Source: Alphaproteobacteria bacterium | Lineage (GTDB): Bacteria > Pseudomonadota > Alphaproteobacteria > Micavibrionales > Micavibrionaceae | Assembly: GCA_020848095.1 (NCBI GenBank) | Contig: JADLAT010000003.1 | Coordinates: 157,850 to 221,849 of the forward strand | DNA: 64,000 nucleotides | Reading direction: 5' to 3' | Shown: one piece after another, positions 9,613 to 18,431 of the stretch | Position numbering within the stretch: the stretch's first letter is position 1 | Layout: each line of letters begins with the position of its first letter | Translations under genes and position numbers: made by a program | Notes under the pieces: model-generated | Database searches by the model: none | Told to the model about the DNA's origin: nothing | Seen by the model: only the letters and a program-made list of their open reading frames with translations

Positions 9613-10307
9613 CCGCGTTCCCCCCAGTGCTTTTCGGCGAAATACAGGGCGATTTCAAAATCCTCAGGCGTATCCATATCTACGGATTTCCAGCGCGGCA
9701 TCGTGTGTCCGCGCATAACAGGCGCATAAAAGCCCGGATTTTTTCTGAAATCTTCGGTCATGACGCAATAGGTGCTACCGTTATCAACCAGCAAAACCGG
9801 CTGGCTATCCGCTCTTTGCGCAACCAGTTCCGGCCACATGGGGGAAAGATCGTTCGTCCCCGGCGTGAGTTTCAGCGCCTGATGCGGCGGCTGCTCATAG
9901 GCACAAACCGCCAGTGCATGATGACACGTACCGGGTTCGATTAAGGCGCAGGTTGCCTCAATGTCCTGTGCGCTGCGCATCGGCGCGGTCGCATAAAGCA
10001 GGCACAAAAGATCGTATTGACGACCTTGCGTTTCCTCTATGTCCAGAAAATCTGCCGCCACAGCCTTAACCATAGCCTTGTCGGTGGCCAGATTCTCATC
10101 ACGCATAGATAGCGCCGCGCCATATTTTTCGGCGATTTCAGCGATCTCCGCATCCTCCGTTGAAACAACAACCCTCTCAAACAGGCCCGTCGCCAAGGCG
10201 GCCTCTATAGTATGCGCAATCACAGGCTTACCCATGAAGGGCAGAATATTTTTACGGGGCAACCGTTTTGAGCCGCCGCGCGCCGGGATAAGCGCAACCC
10301 TTTTCAT
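9609..10307 (-). CDS. pseF: Pseudaminic acid (acylneuraminate) cytidylyltransferase (PseF)
   Basis: Activates a nonulosonic acid with CTP to CMP-NulO. The nucleotide-binding signature IPARGGSKRLPRKN at residues 7-20 is diagnostic for the NeuA/PseF/LegF family, and the length of 232 residues fits PseF. It is the only cytidylyltransferase in the window although two NeuB-type synthases are present, so it may serve both products or a second one may lie elsewhere. PseF is preferred over LegF because PseB, PseC, PseG and PseI are all present. It overlaps its neighbours on both sides by four bases. Confidence 0.85.
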   Translation of the reverse strand: MKRVALIPARGGSKRLPRKNILPFMGKPVIAHTIEAALATGLFERVVVSTEDAEIAEIAEKYGAALSMRDENLATDKAMVKAVAADFLDIEETQGRQYDLLCLLYATAPMRSAQDIEATCALIEPGTCHHALAVCAYEQPPHQALKLTPGTNDLSPMWPELVAQRADSQPVLLVDNGSTYCVMTEDFRKNPGFYAPVMRGHTMPRWKSVDMDTPEDFEIALYFAEKHWGERG

Positions 10308-11929
10308 GCGGCCCTCTCATAATTTTTGATGTTTTCATGCAGATAGCGGGCAAGGTTTTTGATAAAGCCCTGCCGGAAACGCTGTTCTTCTTCAGTGAAC
10401 ATACGCTTGTCAGAGCCGCCAATCCGGGAACGCTCCTCAACATTATCAATGTAATAATAGCTAAAGTTTTCCGAGACGCTTTCGACCCGCTTCAGATATT
10501 CAAGAACCTTGTCTTCAGGCACTTCGGGCGTTTTTTCTATGCTCTCAAATGCAGCACGCAAATCTGAAAGACTATGGATACGGTAAACACCTTCGCAACG
10601 GCCATACCAATATTCCCCGAACAAAAGCACAGGCTTGCCGCGCGCAATGGCCTCCCAGCCCGTGGTACCACTGGCAATCGCCACAGCAGCGCAATGTTTA
10701 ACCAGCTTTTTAGAATCCGTTGTTGGAGGAATAAACGTAATACGGGGACACGCCTCCCGCAGCCGCAGAAAGAAATCAACATCGCGGGGGTTGTCGCCTG
10801 CCACCGGCTTCATGAAACTGCGCGGATGTTCTTTGAATATAATCTGCCAGTCTTTTGGCACGATACGCTCCAGCATCGAGAAAATCAGAAAATAATCATA
10901 GAAATATCCGCTATCAGGAACAGTGCTGCGCTCCGGCATAAAATTAGCCGGGAAATAGATATAAGGCCGGTCGTAATCCACTTGCCCAAGATGGCGCTCA
11001 TAATGTTTGCGGGCCTTATCCACCCGGCGCGCAGTAAGCAATGTCATGGCCAGTGTTTGCGCCTTGGAAAGGTTTTGAGACACTTCTTTAGAAAAAACAC
11101 TTGGCTTCGTTAGACAAAGTCGCGTCAGCAATGGCGTTCTAAGCTGCCCTTTCAATACGGATTGCCCCAGAGCAATCAGAATTTGCAAACTCTGAGGCAG
11201 AGCATTGAAAAAGGACTTAAAATACCCGGCTTTTTTCTTCGGCCCCTCATGAGACTTAAACATCCCGGTAAGACTGACATTGTAGGGCCTGTAATTCTCG
11301 CCGGGGTTACGGACAAACTCAAAAAAATCTGCCGTTTCCTTACTCAGCGCCGGCAAGCTTTTACCCTCAAACTGCTCAGAATCGAAAGAAGCTGATTGAT
11401 GATGGATAGAGGTGCAGGCATAGGTCAGATGAGGCAGGGAGGTCGCCTCCAACGCTATGAAAGGCACGCCCCGCCGCTCACAGATTAAATAAATCAGATA
11501 ATCAAAAACCCTGTGCGGCATGGAAGCGGCAATAACGACATCAGGCTTGAAATGATCAAACAGCCCTTCCCATATTCTTATCATTTGCCAAAGATGCTGC
11601 CGCCGGGATTCAAACGAACCAGCGCGTTTGCTTAATAAGAAACGAGAGACCATCTCATGCAGGATCGCCTGATGAGGGGCAAAAGACTCTATAATTTCCG
11701 GATCCAGAGAGGCCGGGGAAAAGCCTTCTATATTATCCGGCATACTGGCCATACGCGCCGCATTTACATCATAGAACGGGACAGCACCCAGCGCGGAATT
11801 TTTAATAACATCACTGCCCAAGCCAACATACAAAGCCGGGCGCACCCCGTGTTCTTCCGCCAGACTATCCGCCACCCCCGCCCAGAGCGCCGTAAAGGTC
11901 ATGATATAAAAAGCCTTTTTATGTTCCAT
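10304..11929 (-). CDS. Capsule-type polysaccharide biosynthesis / glycosyltransferase protein (paralogue A)
   Basis: Large cytoplasmic protein of GT-B type resembling capsule polysaccharide biosynthesis proteins (KpsS/KpsC-like, PF05159). The C-terminal half shows the phosphate/nucleotide-binding signature IIFKEHPRSF and further on ASGTTGWEA with GKPVLLFGEYW, typical of these proteins. The ATG at 11929 is preferred over an upstream start at 11995 because AGAAGG lies 9 bases before it and the start lines up with its paralogue. It overlaps that upstream paralogue by 11 bases. The donor sugar is unknown; given the locus, a CMP-nonulosonate transferase is possible. Confidence 0.75.
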   Translation of the reverse strand: MEHKKAFYIMTFTALWAGVADSLAEEHGVRPALYVGLGSDVIKNSALGAVPFYDVNAARMASMPDNIEGFSPASLDPEIIESFAPHQAILHEMVSRFLLSKRAGSFESRRQHLWQMIRIWEGLFDHFKPDVVIAASMPHRVFDYLIYLICERRGVPFIALEATSLPHLTYACTSIHHQSASFDSEQFEGKSLPALSKETADFFEFVRNPGENYRPYNVSLTGMFKSHEGPKKKAGYFKSFFNALPQSLQILIALGQSVLKGQLRTPLLTRLCLTKPSVFSKEVSQNLSKAQTLAMTLLTARRVDKARKHYERHLGQVDYDRPYIYFPANFMPERSTVPDSGYFYDYFLIFSMLERIVPKDWQIIFKEHPRSFMKPVAGDNPRDVDFFLRLREACPRITFIPPTTDSKKLVKHCAAVAIASGTTGWEAIARGKPVLLFGEYWYGRCEGVYRIHSLSDLRAAFESIEKTPEVPEDKVLEYLKRVESVSENFSYYYIDNVEERSRIGGSDKRMFTEEEQRFRQGFIKNLARYLHENIKNYERAA

Positions 11930-13547
11930 AGCGCGCGGCCTTCTCTTGAGATGCCGGCTGGCGGGCCAGAGCGTATGTTTTATAGATTTGATCACATAAC
12001 GTCTTTAAGCCAGCCCTTCCGGTGTCGTTATAAAGCCTGTCTTTTTCATACGGCGCATAACCGCGCGCCCAGGCCCATAACCCGCCTATGGATTCCAATG
12101 TAGCGCAATACTGGATCAGCTTTGAGCGGGAAGGCTTGAAGCCGGATTCTACCCGGCCTATAAAGTTCCGGCACTGCTCAAGCGTCTTGATATGAGCAAT
12201 CTCCGGGCAGGCGGCAAACCAGATCTCACCAAAAACCATAGCCGGAACTTCCCGCGTTGCCGCCTGCCACGCCGTTGTGCCCGTCGAGGTAGCCACGCAT
12301 TGAGCGGAATCAATGAGCGATAAAGGATCAAAATCAAGAGGAACAAATTCGAGGCTGGGCGCGAGGTGCTTCAATCTTTGGTAAAAAGAAACCGAACGAT
12401 TATTATCCGCCGCTATGGGGGGGCGGTAATTTGACGGATGCTCTTTAAAATAGATCACCCAACCGGCGGGGATTGAGGCCTGTATCATCTCAACCATAAG
12501 CTCCGTCCATTGGCATAAACCGGCATCCGGCGTGCTGCTGCGTTCAGGCTGAAAACTGGCAGCAAAATAGATAAATTTTCGGTTCAAATCAGGATGGGCG
12601 CAACAGGAATCATAAAACTCACGCGCAGCCCGCACCTGCGCCTTAACTTTTTCATGCCGCGCTGCCGCCGCAACGATATTTTGGAACGTAACGGGGTTTT
12701 GGCCTTTTTTATGTCGGTAAGGCAGCGTCAGTTTTTGCGTAAAGAACGATTTCCTGCGCTGAAAATGCGCAGCCACATGCACAGGCACCCTCAAGGGGAA
12801 CGGGATAGCTCTAAACACTCTCAGAGCTGTATCTTTAAGACCTGTCCGGCGTTCATTCTTACTCTTGAAATACAAAGGCTGAACCGCCGCATAATCCTTT
12901 AAAGTGTTATCAAAATATCTCTGCAATTCCAGTGACGGGGCAGGGGCCTTGTGAAGATTCTCGCGAATAGCCCTAAAGCGGTCATTCATATCGCCCACCA
13001 CAAGAAAAGGGGTTTGCCGCGACCCCTCTTCGGCAAACAAAATCTCGTTGGACTGCTCAAGCATGATAAAGGGAATATCCAGGTAACGGGCCACAATATA
13101 GGCCATATAGTCATACAGCCGGTGCGGAATGGTCGGCATAATCACCGCGCCGATATCCATGCCCTGTAAAATGGTAAACCACGCATTGGCCATATCTATG
13201 TAATAGCTGCGCCGCTTTTCTATGGAGAGGCGATACGGCGCGCCGAACCAGCGATCCATCATGTTATAGAATGTGTCCTCATGCCGGGCATTTTTACGCA
13301 GGAAATCACCATCAACGCAGCCCGGACTACGGGAAAGCCCCGGCGGCACATGATTTTGCATGGCATCAATATGCTCTAAAAATTGAGTTTGAGGGAAAGC
13401 CTCCCCGCAGGTTTTTTTATGATCTGTTACGCTTGAAACCCAAAGAACAGGATCAAATCCATAGCGTTCCTGTAAATCCGAAGCGATATCAATCCACGCC
13501 GGGTTTGGCGATTTAATATAAAGTGTTTTAATGCGCGGATTATTCAT
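11919..13547 (-). CDS. Capsule-type polysaccharide biosynthesis / glycosyltransferase protein (paralogue B)
   Basis: A 542-residue paralogue of the following gene. Both share, in the same order, an N-terminal Rossmann-like half, a Tyr-Phe-Ala/Pro-Ala-x-Phe-x-Pro-Glu-Arg-Ser segment, a KEHP motif (YFKEHPSNY here), a Ser-Thr-Gly-Thr-Thr-x-Trp box and a Phe-Gly-Glu-x-Trp segment. The pair looks like an old tandem duplication. It overlaps the downstream paralogue by 11 bases and the upstream acetyltransferase by 8 bases, so all are one transcription unit. No signal peptide or membrane segment is evident. Confidence 0.75.
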   Translation of the reverse strand: MNNPRIKTLYIKSPNPAWIDIASDLQERYGFDPVLWVSSVTDHKKTCGEAFPQTQFLEHIDAMQNHVPPGLSRSPGCVDGDFLRKNARHEDTFYNMMDRWFGAPYRLSIEKRRSYYIDMANAWFTILQGMDIGAVIMPTIPHRLYDYMAYIVARYLDIPFIMLEQSNEILFAEEGSRQTPFLVVGDMNDRFRAIRENLHKAPAPSLELQRYFDNTLKDYAAVQPLYFKSKNERRTGLKDTALRVFRAIPFPLRVPVHVAAHFQRRKSFFTQKLTLPYRHKKGQNPVTFQNIVAAAARHEKVKAQVRAAREFYDSCCAHPDLNRKFIYFAASFQPERSSTPDAGLCQWTELMVEMIQASIPAGWVIYFKEHPSNYRPPIAADNNRSVSFYQRLKHLAPSLEFVPLDFDPLSLIDSAQCVATSTGTTAWQAATREVPAMVFGEIWFAACPEIAHIKTLEQCRNFIGRVESGFKPSRSKLIQYCATLESIGGLWAWARGYAPYEKDRLYNDTGRAGLKTLCDQIYKTYALARQPASQEKAARYGT

Positions 13548-14112
13548 TCGCCAGCTTTCCCATTAAAATACCATCCTGCGCGACGCCCTCATCATCAAGC
13601 CAATAACCGCGCAACACACCCTCTTTCTCAAATCCCGCTTTTTCAAACGCCCGTATAGAAGCATGATTGTTTTCGTAAGCACCCGCCTGAACACGGAGAA
13701 GGCCAAGCGTTTCAAAGGCCAGCACGCTTATACCTTGAATGGCCTCCGTAGCATAGTTTTTGCCCCAGGAATCTTTATCGCCGATAATAATGCCGATATC
13801 CGCACGAAAATGAGCGCGGTTTAACGGTCCCAGCTTAATATTACCAATATGTTTTTCATCACTCTTGGTAAAAATACCCATGAGCAGATTATCAGGAGAA
13901 ATAAGCATATCACGCACAAAGGCCCTGATCCGCTCCGGCGTTTGGGCGGGGGCATGCCGCACTTCGAGATAGCGCAGGACTTCAGGATCGCGCAGCCAGT
14001 CGAAATAATCCCCGGACATATTATCAAGCGTCAAGGTCTCCAGTTTTAATCGCGCGGTTTCCTGTACAAAAAAAGGCTGCGCTTTAAGATCGGGAAGGGG
14101 GGATCTGGACAT
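13540..14112 (-). CDS. GNAT-family N-acetyltransferase (RimJ/RimL-like; candidate PseH role)
   Basis: Acetyl-CoA-dependent N-acetyltransferase of 190 residues. The RimJ/RimL layout is clear: an N-terminal RLKLETLTLDN strand, the acetyl-CoA pocket region with GKNYATEAI and the C-terminal NHASIRAFEKAGF signature. It is the only acetyltransferase in the glycan locus and would supply the N4-acetylation that PseH performs between PseC and PseG. It is not close in sequence to Campylobacter PseH, so the role is inferred from pathway need. It overlaps paralogue B by 8 bases. Confidence 0.8.
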   Translation of the reverse strand: MSRSPLPDLKAQPFFVQETARLKLETLTLDNMSGDYFDWLRDPEVLRYLEVRHAPAQTPERIRAFVRDMLISPDNLLMGIFTKSDEKHIGNIKLGPLNRAHFRADIGIIIGDKDSWGKNYATEAIQGISVLAFETLGLLRVQAGAYENNHASIRAFEKAGFEKEGVLRGYWLDDEGVAQDGILMGKLANE

Positions 14113-14115
14113 TTT

Positions 14116-14871
14116 TCAAGGCCGTATATTCAAATTTTGTGAACGCATATGCTGTTTGATCTTTACCAGATTAGCATCAGAAAAAACCAGCATCGCCCCT
14201 AAACATACACCATTAACCCCCGCCTTATAAGCCTTCTCTATATCTGTCAGGGAGCCCGCGCCCCCTTCGATAAGCAAAGGCACATCAACCAAAATGCGCA
14301 TTCGTTCATACAGATCAAGATCAAAACCGCTCAAGGTGCCTTCCCGGTCCACAGACATAATCCGCAGTTCTCCCGCCCCCCGATCAACCACTTCACGGGC
14401 CCAGTCAAACGGATCATGCGTATTCAGCGTTTGCCCGCTTCGATGATCAAACAGATGATATTCGCCCTGAGCATCCTTAAGAATATCAAGACCGACAACA
14501 ACGGCCTGCACCCCATAACGATGAGCCAAAACACCAATCAGATCGGGCTGATCGTACGCCACGCTGGTTAAACCGATTTTGTCTGCGCCAGTCGCCATTG
14601 CATGCAGGCCGCGCTCTTCGCTGTTGATCGCGCCAAAGAATGTCAGCGGCATATAGCACTCATCCGCTATTTTTTTGAGAGTCTCGAAATCCGGCTCAGC
14701 GCCTTGCTTCGATGCTTCTATATCACAAACAACAAGCTCATCTGCGCCCTGGGCATTATGCGCCCGCGCCGTGGTAGCGGGAGCTCCGGCATCTTTATAG
14801 CCAGCATAGCGCGTGCCTTTTACAAGCCGCCCGTTCTGAATCAAAATACTGGGGATGAGGCGCTGATACAT
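14116..14871 (-). CDS. HisF-like cyclase subunit of the acetamidino-sugar type
   Basis: TIM-barrel protein homologous to imidazole glycerol phosphate synthase HisF, 251 residues. The N-terminus reads RLIPSILIQNGRLVKG: the position of the catalytic Asp of histidine-pathway HisF (RIIPCLDVKDGR) holds Leu10, while the later Asp in VVVGLDI is kept. This fits the HisF homologues of LPS and flagellin loci (P. aeruginosa HisF2, the one beside pseA in C. jejuni), thought to pass ammonia to a sugar amidotransferase. The hisH homologue ends 8 bases upstream. Confidence 0.85.
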   Translation of the reverse strand: MYQRLIPSILIQNGRLVKGTRYAGYKDAGAPATTARAHNAQGADELVVCDIEASKQGAEPDFETLKKIADECYMPLTFFGAINSEERGLHAMATGADKIGLTSVAYDQPDLIGVLAHRYGVQAVVVGLDILKDAQGEYHLFDHRSGQTLNTHDPFDWAREVVDRGAGELRIMSVDREGTLSGFDLDLYERMRILVDVPLLIEGGAGSLTDIEKAYKAGVNGVCLGAMLVFSDANLVKIKQHMRSQNLNIRP

Positions 14872-14879
14872 TTAGAAAA

Positions 14880-15509
14880 TCAAGGGCTCCAGTCCAAAAA
14901 CCATTGCATAAGCACATCGCCGGAAATCTGGCTTTTCTCCGGATGAAATTGAAAGGCGGCAATATTGTCACGCATAACACCGGCGGTAAGTTCTCGCCCA
15001 TAATGAACCGTCGAGTTCACATCCTCGTTACCGGGCGTATCCAGCGCAAAAGAATGAGCAAAGTAAAAGGATTTATGCCGCCCCAAACGCGATTCCAGCT
15101 TTTTCAGGCTTTCGCTAAAACGCACATCACTCCAGCCCATATGCGGCACCGGGCGATCTTCCACCCCCAAAGAGCGCAGGGGGACAACGCGCCCCTTGAT
15201 CCAGCCAAGCCCCTTATGATGGCCAAATTCATAGAGATCCTCCGCCATAAGCTGCATCCCCACACAGATGCCCATAATGGGCGTTGCCTTGGTGAAAACA
15301 GCTTCTTCGAGCGCCTGATCCAGATTCAGTTTTTTTAAATTCTCCATAGCCATTCCCGCCGCACCAACGCCCGGCAGCACCAGACGATCACAAGAGAGAA
15401 TTTGATCAGGGCAAGACACAAGAGAGGCATCACCCCCGGCATACTCTATAGCCTTTATGACGGAGGCTATATTGCCCGCGCCATAGTCAATGATGCCGAT
15501 TTTACTCAT
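14880..15509 (-). CDS. HisH-like glutamine amidotransferase subunit
   Basis: Class I glutamine amidotransferase of 209 residues that releases ammonia from glutamine for its HisF-like partner. The triad is intact: nucleophile Cys82 in GICVGMQ, and His189 and Glu191 in FHPEKS. The ATG at 15509 is chosen because the conserved IGIIDYGAGN begins there and AGGA lies just upstream; the reading frame extends further back without conserved sequence. It sits between the hisF-like and the amidotransferase genes (4 bases after the latter's stop), as in other acetamidino-sugar loci. Confidence 0.88.
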   Translation of the reverse strand: MSKIGIIDYGAGNIASVIKAIEYAGGDASLVSCPDQILSCDRLVLPGVGAAGMAMENLKKLNLDQALEEAVFTKATPIMGICVGMQLMAEDLYEFGHHKGLGWIKGRVVPLRSLGVEDRPVPHMGWSDVRFSESLKKLESRLGRHKSFYFAHSFALDTPGNEDVNSTVHYGRELTAGVMRDNIAAFQFHPEKSQISGDVLMQWFLDWSP

Positions 15510-15513
15510 AAGC

Positions 15514-16692
15514 CTAGTCCTGATAACCGGCCAGTTTTTTATCAAAACCGGCGAAATCGTCCGGCTCTTTATTAACGCGAAGGATGTCCTCGGCCTTGGG
15601 CATGACATTAGGGGCCACGACATGCCTTTCAATCACTTCCATGAAGTCTTTTTCATCGATTTCCAGAATTTTCAGGAAGCGATCAAGGGCTGCCGGACGA
15701 CGCCCATCATATTTTTCAACAAGCTCCACCCCTTCCTCACGGCTCAGGCGGTTATTACGAATGTCGATAGAGGCCAGATGCGCCGTACGGCCAAAGCCGC
15801 GCTTGAGAAATTTAATATAATCCCGAACACCCTGCATAAAGCATTCAATTTTCTCATAATTATACTCCGGCGGCACGCCTTCAACTTCATCGCGCTCCCA
15901 CCCCAGCTCTTTTTCGATAATTTCAACCTGTTTACGGACGTCCCACTGGATATAATACCCCAAAAAGACCGAGCGCGTACCGGCAGCCCGCAAATCTTTA
16001 GCCGGCGGATAGGTAAAGGGCTTCAGGTCACGCAGTTCGACTTTATAATCGGAGATTGTGTCATCCAGCATCCCCAGCATATCCTCGGCATTTATACCAA
16101 GATTGATCTTACGGTTAAAGCGCCGCTCATTAGCCTCTTCAATTTCATCGTAGGAGTAAAAAGAGGAATATTCCGCGCCTGGCTCCCCCCAAAAGAGAAG
16201 GGGGACCTGATAACGCAAGGACGTCCACATCGGATAGGCAAAAATGCCCGTGTGACAATGCCAGCAGAAATCACCGCGCCGAACCAGAGATTCGTACATC
16301 AGCTTGCGCACAACCTTCCAGTTAGGGGAAAAACGCAACGAATCCACACCTAGCCGCTTAAACACACGGTCCGCATTTGCCTCCACAACAGGGCGCATAA
16401 ACAGGTGATCAAACCGAACCACCAGACATTTCAAGCCCAGCTCCCGCACCAGATACCACAAGGTGAAAGCAGAATCCTTGCCGCCCGAAAAGGGCACGAT
16501 GCAATCATAATCATTCTTACCGCGATGAAGCTCTACCAGTTCATGCAGCTCTTTCTTCCGGGCATCCCAATCAATATTATCCCGCTTGAAATCAATCTGA
16601 TGACAGACCGAACATTGCCCGTCGCCATCAAACGCCAGAGACTCCGCCGTTTCCGGCATAACGCATTTCGTGCAGGTGTGAATATCGGACAT
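15514..16692 (-). CDS. pseA: N-acetyl sugar amidotransferase (PseA/WbpG family)
   Basis: PP-loop ATP pyrophosphatase of 392 residues that converts an N-acetyl group on a sugar to an acetamidino group. Four cysteines (7, 10, 27, 30) form a zinc-ribbon-like N-terminus, and the ATP-binding SGGKDS lies at 69-74. The start at 16692 is preferred to one at 16749 because the conserved CTKCVMPET follows and a GGGAG lies upstream. With the HisH- and HisF-like genes it reproduces the trio beside pseA in Campylobacter jejuni. The product could be Pse5Ac7Am or another NulO; the exact sugar is inferred. Confidence 0.82.
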   Translation of the reverse strand: MSDIHTCTKCVMPETAESLAFDGDGQCSVCHQIDFKRDNIDWDARKKELHELVELHRGKNDYDCIVPFSGGKDSAFTLWYLVRELGLKCLVVRFDHLFMRPVVEANADRVFKRLGVDSLRFSPNWKVVRKLMYESLVRRGDFCWHCHTGIFAYPMWTSLRYQVPLLFWGEPGAEYSSFYSYDEIEEANERRFNRKINLGINAEDMLGMLDDTISDYKVELRDLKPFTYPPAKDLRAAGTRSVFLGYYIQWDVRKQVEIIEKELGWERDEVEGVPPEYNYEKIECFMQGVRDYIKFLKRGFGRTAHLASIDIRNNRLSREEGVELVEKYDGRRPAALDRFLKILEIDEKDFMEVIERHVVAPNVMPKAEDILRVNKEPDDFAGFDKKLAGYQD

Positions 16693-16706
16693 GGGCTCCC
16701 ATTTTC

Positions 16707-18431
16707 TCAGGATGTTGATTTTATAAATTTTCCACCCGAGAGATAACATATACGGTCGCAGATTTGAAGTGATTGTTCATTATGGGCAATAATCAGGACC
16801 GCCGCATTCCGGCCAAGATCCTTTATCGCCTCAAGAACTTCTTTTTCCGTATCTTTATCCAGTGCCGAGGTTGCTTCATCAAAAATCAAAATTTCGCGGC
16901 TGAAATAAAACGCTCTGGCCACCGCCAGCCTTTGCCTTTGCCCGCCGGAAAGAAAGGCAGCATCCTCACCCACGGCGCTATTTTCAAGCTCCGGCAGGGT
17001 GGAAACGAGATCCTTTAACTGCGCCTTATCAAGAGCCGCCCATATTTTATCCCTATCGACATCCGCATCGCCCAGAGCAATGTTACGGCTGATACTGGCA
17101 TCCAAGATTGTCGGTTTTTGTGGAATATAGGCCGCATAATTATGTCCCGACCATTCTCCGGCAGATACATTTTTTCCATTCAGAGTAATCTCACCGCCAG
17201 AGGGCTCCAGCAGGCCCAGAATAATGTTAACCACTGTGCTTTTCCCTGCGCCGGAAGCACCGGAAATTCCAATGATTTCACCCTTTTTAATCTCCAGATC
17301 AAGCTCATCTAAAACCTTTTTATCTGAATCAGGATAAGCAAAACTAAGGTTTTTAAGCGAAAGCGTCTCAAAGGCGGGGTGAGCGCTTTCAATCATTCGC
17401 GCGGCGGGTTTATAGGAATCCAGCTCTTTCATTTCCGCGTATAGATCATCAATGGTTTTATAGGAATAACGCAGATTACCAATATTGGAGACAATCTGAT
17501 TTGCAGAGGGCAGCAGCCGCACCGAAGCCACAGCAAACACAGCAAGACTATCAATCAAGGCGGTTCCGTTACCATCTTGGACCAGCATGAATAACGCGCT
17601 GGCAATCACAACCGCCAGTATTAAAAGCTCAAGAACATAACGCGGCAGCATTTGCACAAAGGCAACATAGGCATTAATTTCAGATGCGCGCCGGGCGCTG
17701 TTCGCGACCTCATGCTGGAAATAATCGCCGCACCCCAATACGCGGGCCTCCTTAATGCTTAAGATGCCCTCCCGGATGGCCCGCACCATATCGCTATTGG
17801 CATTGATCAGCTCCGCTCCGGCCTTTTTAAGGCGCCGCCTTAATGTGAAATCGTAGAAAAACCCAAAACTGATGAGGATAATCATCGCCGTAACGGTTGG
17901 TACAGGGTAGGAAAGCAGAAGATAGGCAAGAACAATGCAAATGGTGATCGACTCCCCGGTGATACGAAGCAGGGACCCCACAACGGCCTTCGAAAACTGG
18001 CTGATATGCGATTGCATAATATTGAGGATATCGTTAGAGCGGCGCTTCGTATGATAGAGATACGGGGCGGCCAGAAACAACGCCGAGAACCTGTCCCGCA
18101 GATACGTTTGAAGATCATAGGAAAAATCGAGAATAAGCTTTTGGGTGGCGACGTTCAAAACGGTTTTTATCAGAAAAACCGCAAACAACACTCCAGAGAG
18201 CCAGAGCAGGGCCTGAATATGTGTTTGAATACCGACCGCATCCGAAAAGCTGACCCATAAATCATAGGTTTCCAGTCGCGCTGGGTTTTGCAAAACAGCC
18301 AGAAAGGGGATAATGAGAGAAAGGCCGACAAGCTCCAAAATCAAGGCCAGCATGGTCAAAAACAACATCAACGGCAGTTGCCCCTTCATACGCCCCGCGA
18401 TAAAAAATATTTTCTTAAGATATTTGATCAT
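16707..18431 (-). CDS. ABC transporter, fused permease and ATPase (PglK/MsbA-like flippase)
   Basis: Half-transporter of 574 residues with an N-terminal six-helix membrane domain (about 15-300) and a C-terminal ATPase. Walker A is GASGAGKST at 391-399, the signature LSGGQ is at 494-498 and Walker B ILIFDEA at 514-520. The closest role by context is that of PglK (WlaB), which flips lipid-linked oligosaccharides across the inner membrane. It lies 14 bases upstream of the amidotransferase and overlaps the preceding GT2 gene by four bases. An LPS-core flippase role like MsbA is the alternative. Confidence 0.85.
   Translation of the reverse strand: MIKYLKKIFFIAGRMKGQLPLMLFLTMLALILELVGLSLIIPFLAVLQNPARLETYDLWVSFSDAVGIQTHIQALLWLSGVLFAVFLIKTVLNVATQKLILDFSYDLQTYLRDRFSALFLAAPYLYHTKRRSNDILNIMQSHISQFSKAVVGSLLRITGESITICIVLAYLLLSYPVPTVTAMIILISFGFFYDFTLRRRLKKAGAELINANSDMVRAIREGILSIKEARVLGCGDYFQHEVANSARRASEINAYVAFVQMLPRYVLELLILAVVIASALFMLVQDGNGTALIDSLAVFAVASVRLLPSANQIVSNIGNLRYSYKTIDDLYAEMKELDSYKPAARMIESAHPAFETLSLKNLSFAYPDSDKKVLDELDLEIKKGEIIGISGASGAGKSTVVNIILGLLEPSGGEITLNGKNVSAGEWSGHNYAAYIPQKPTILDASISRNIALGDADVDRDKIWAALDKAQLKDLVSTLPELENSAVGEDAAFLSGGQRQRLAVARAFYFSREILIFDEATSALDKDTEKEVLEAIKDLGRNAAVLIIAHNEQSLQICDRICYLSGGKFIKSTS

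Noticed and set aside
14116..15509. Histidine biosynthesis HisH-HisF
   Set aside because: The HisF cyclase Asp is missing and the pair is coupled to a sugar amidotransferase; no other his gene is near.
15490..16353. 287-codon plus-strand frame opposite the amidotransferase
   Set aside because: The minus-strand protein has a full PP-loop and cysteine motifs; the plus frame has no recognisable content.
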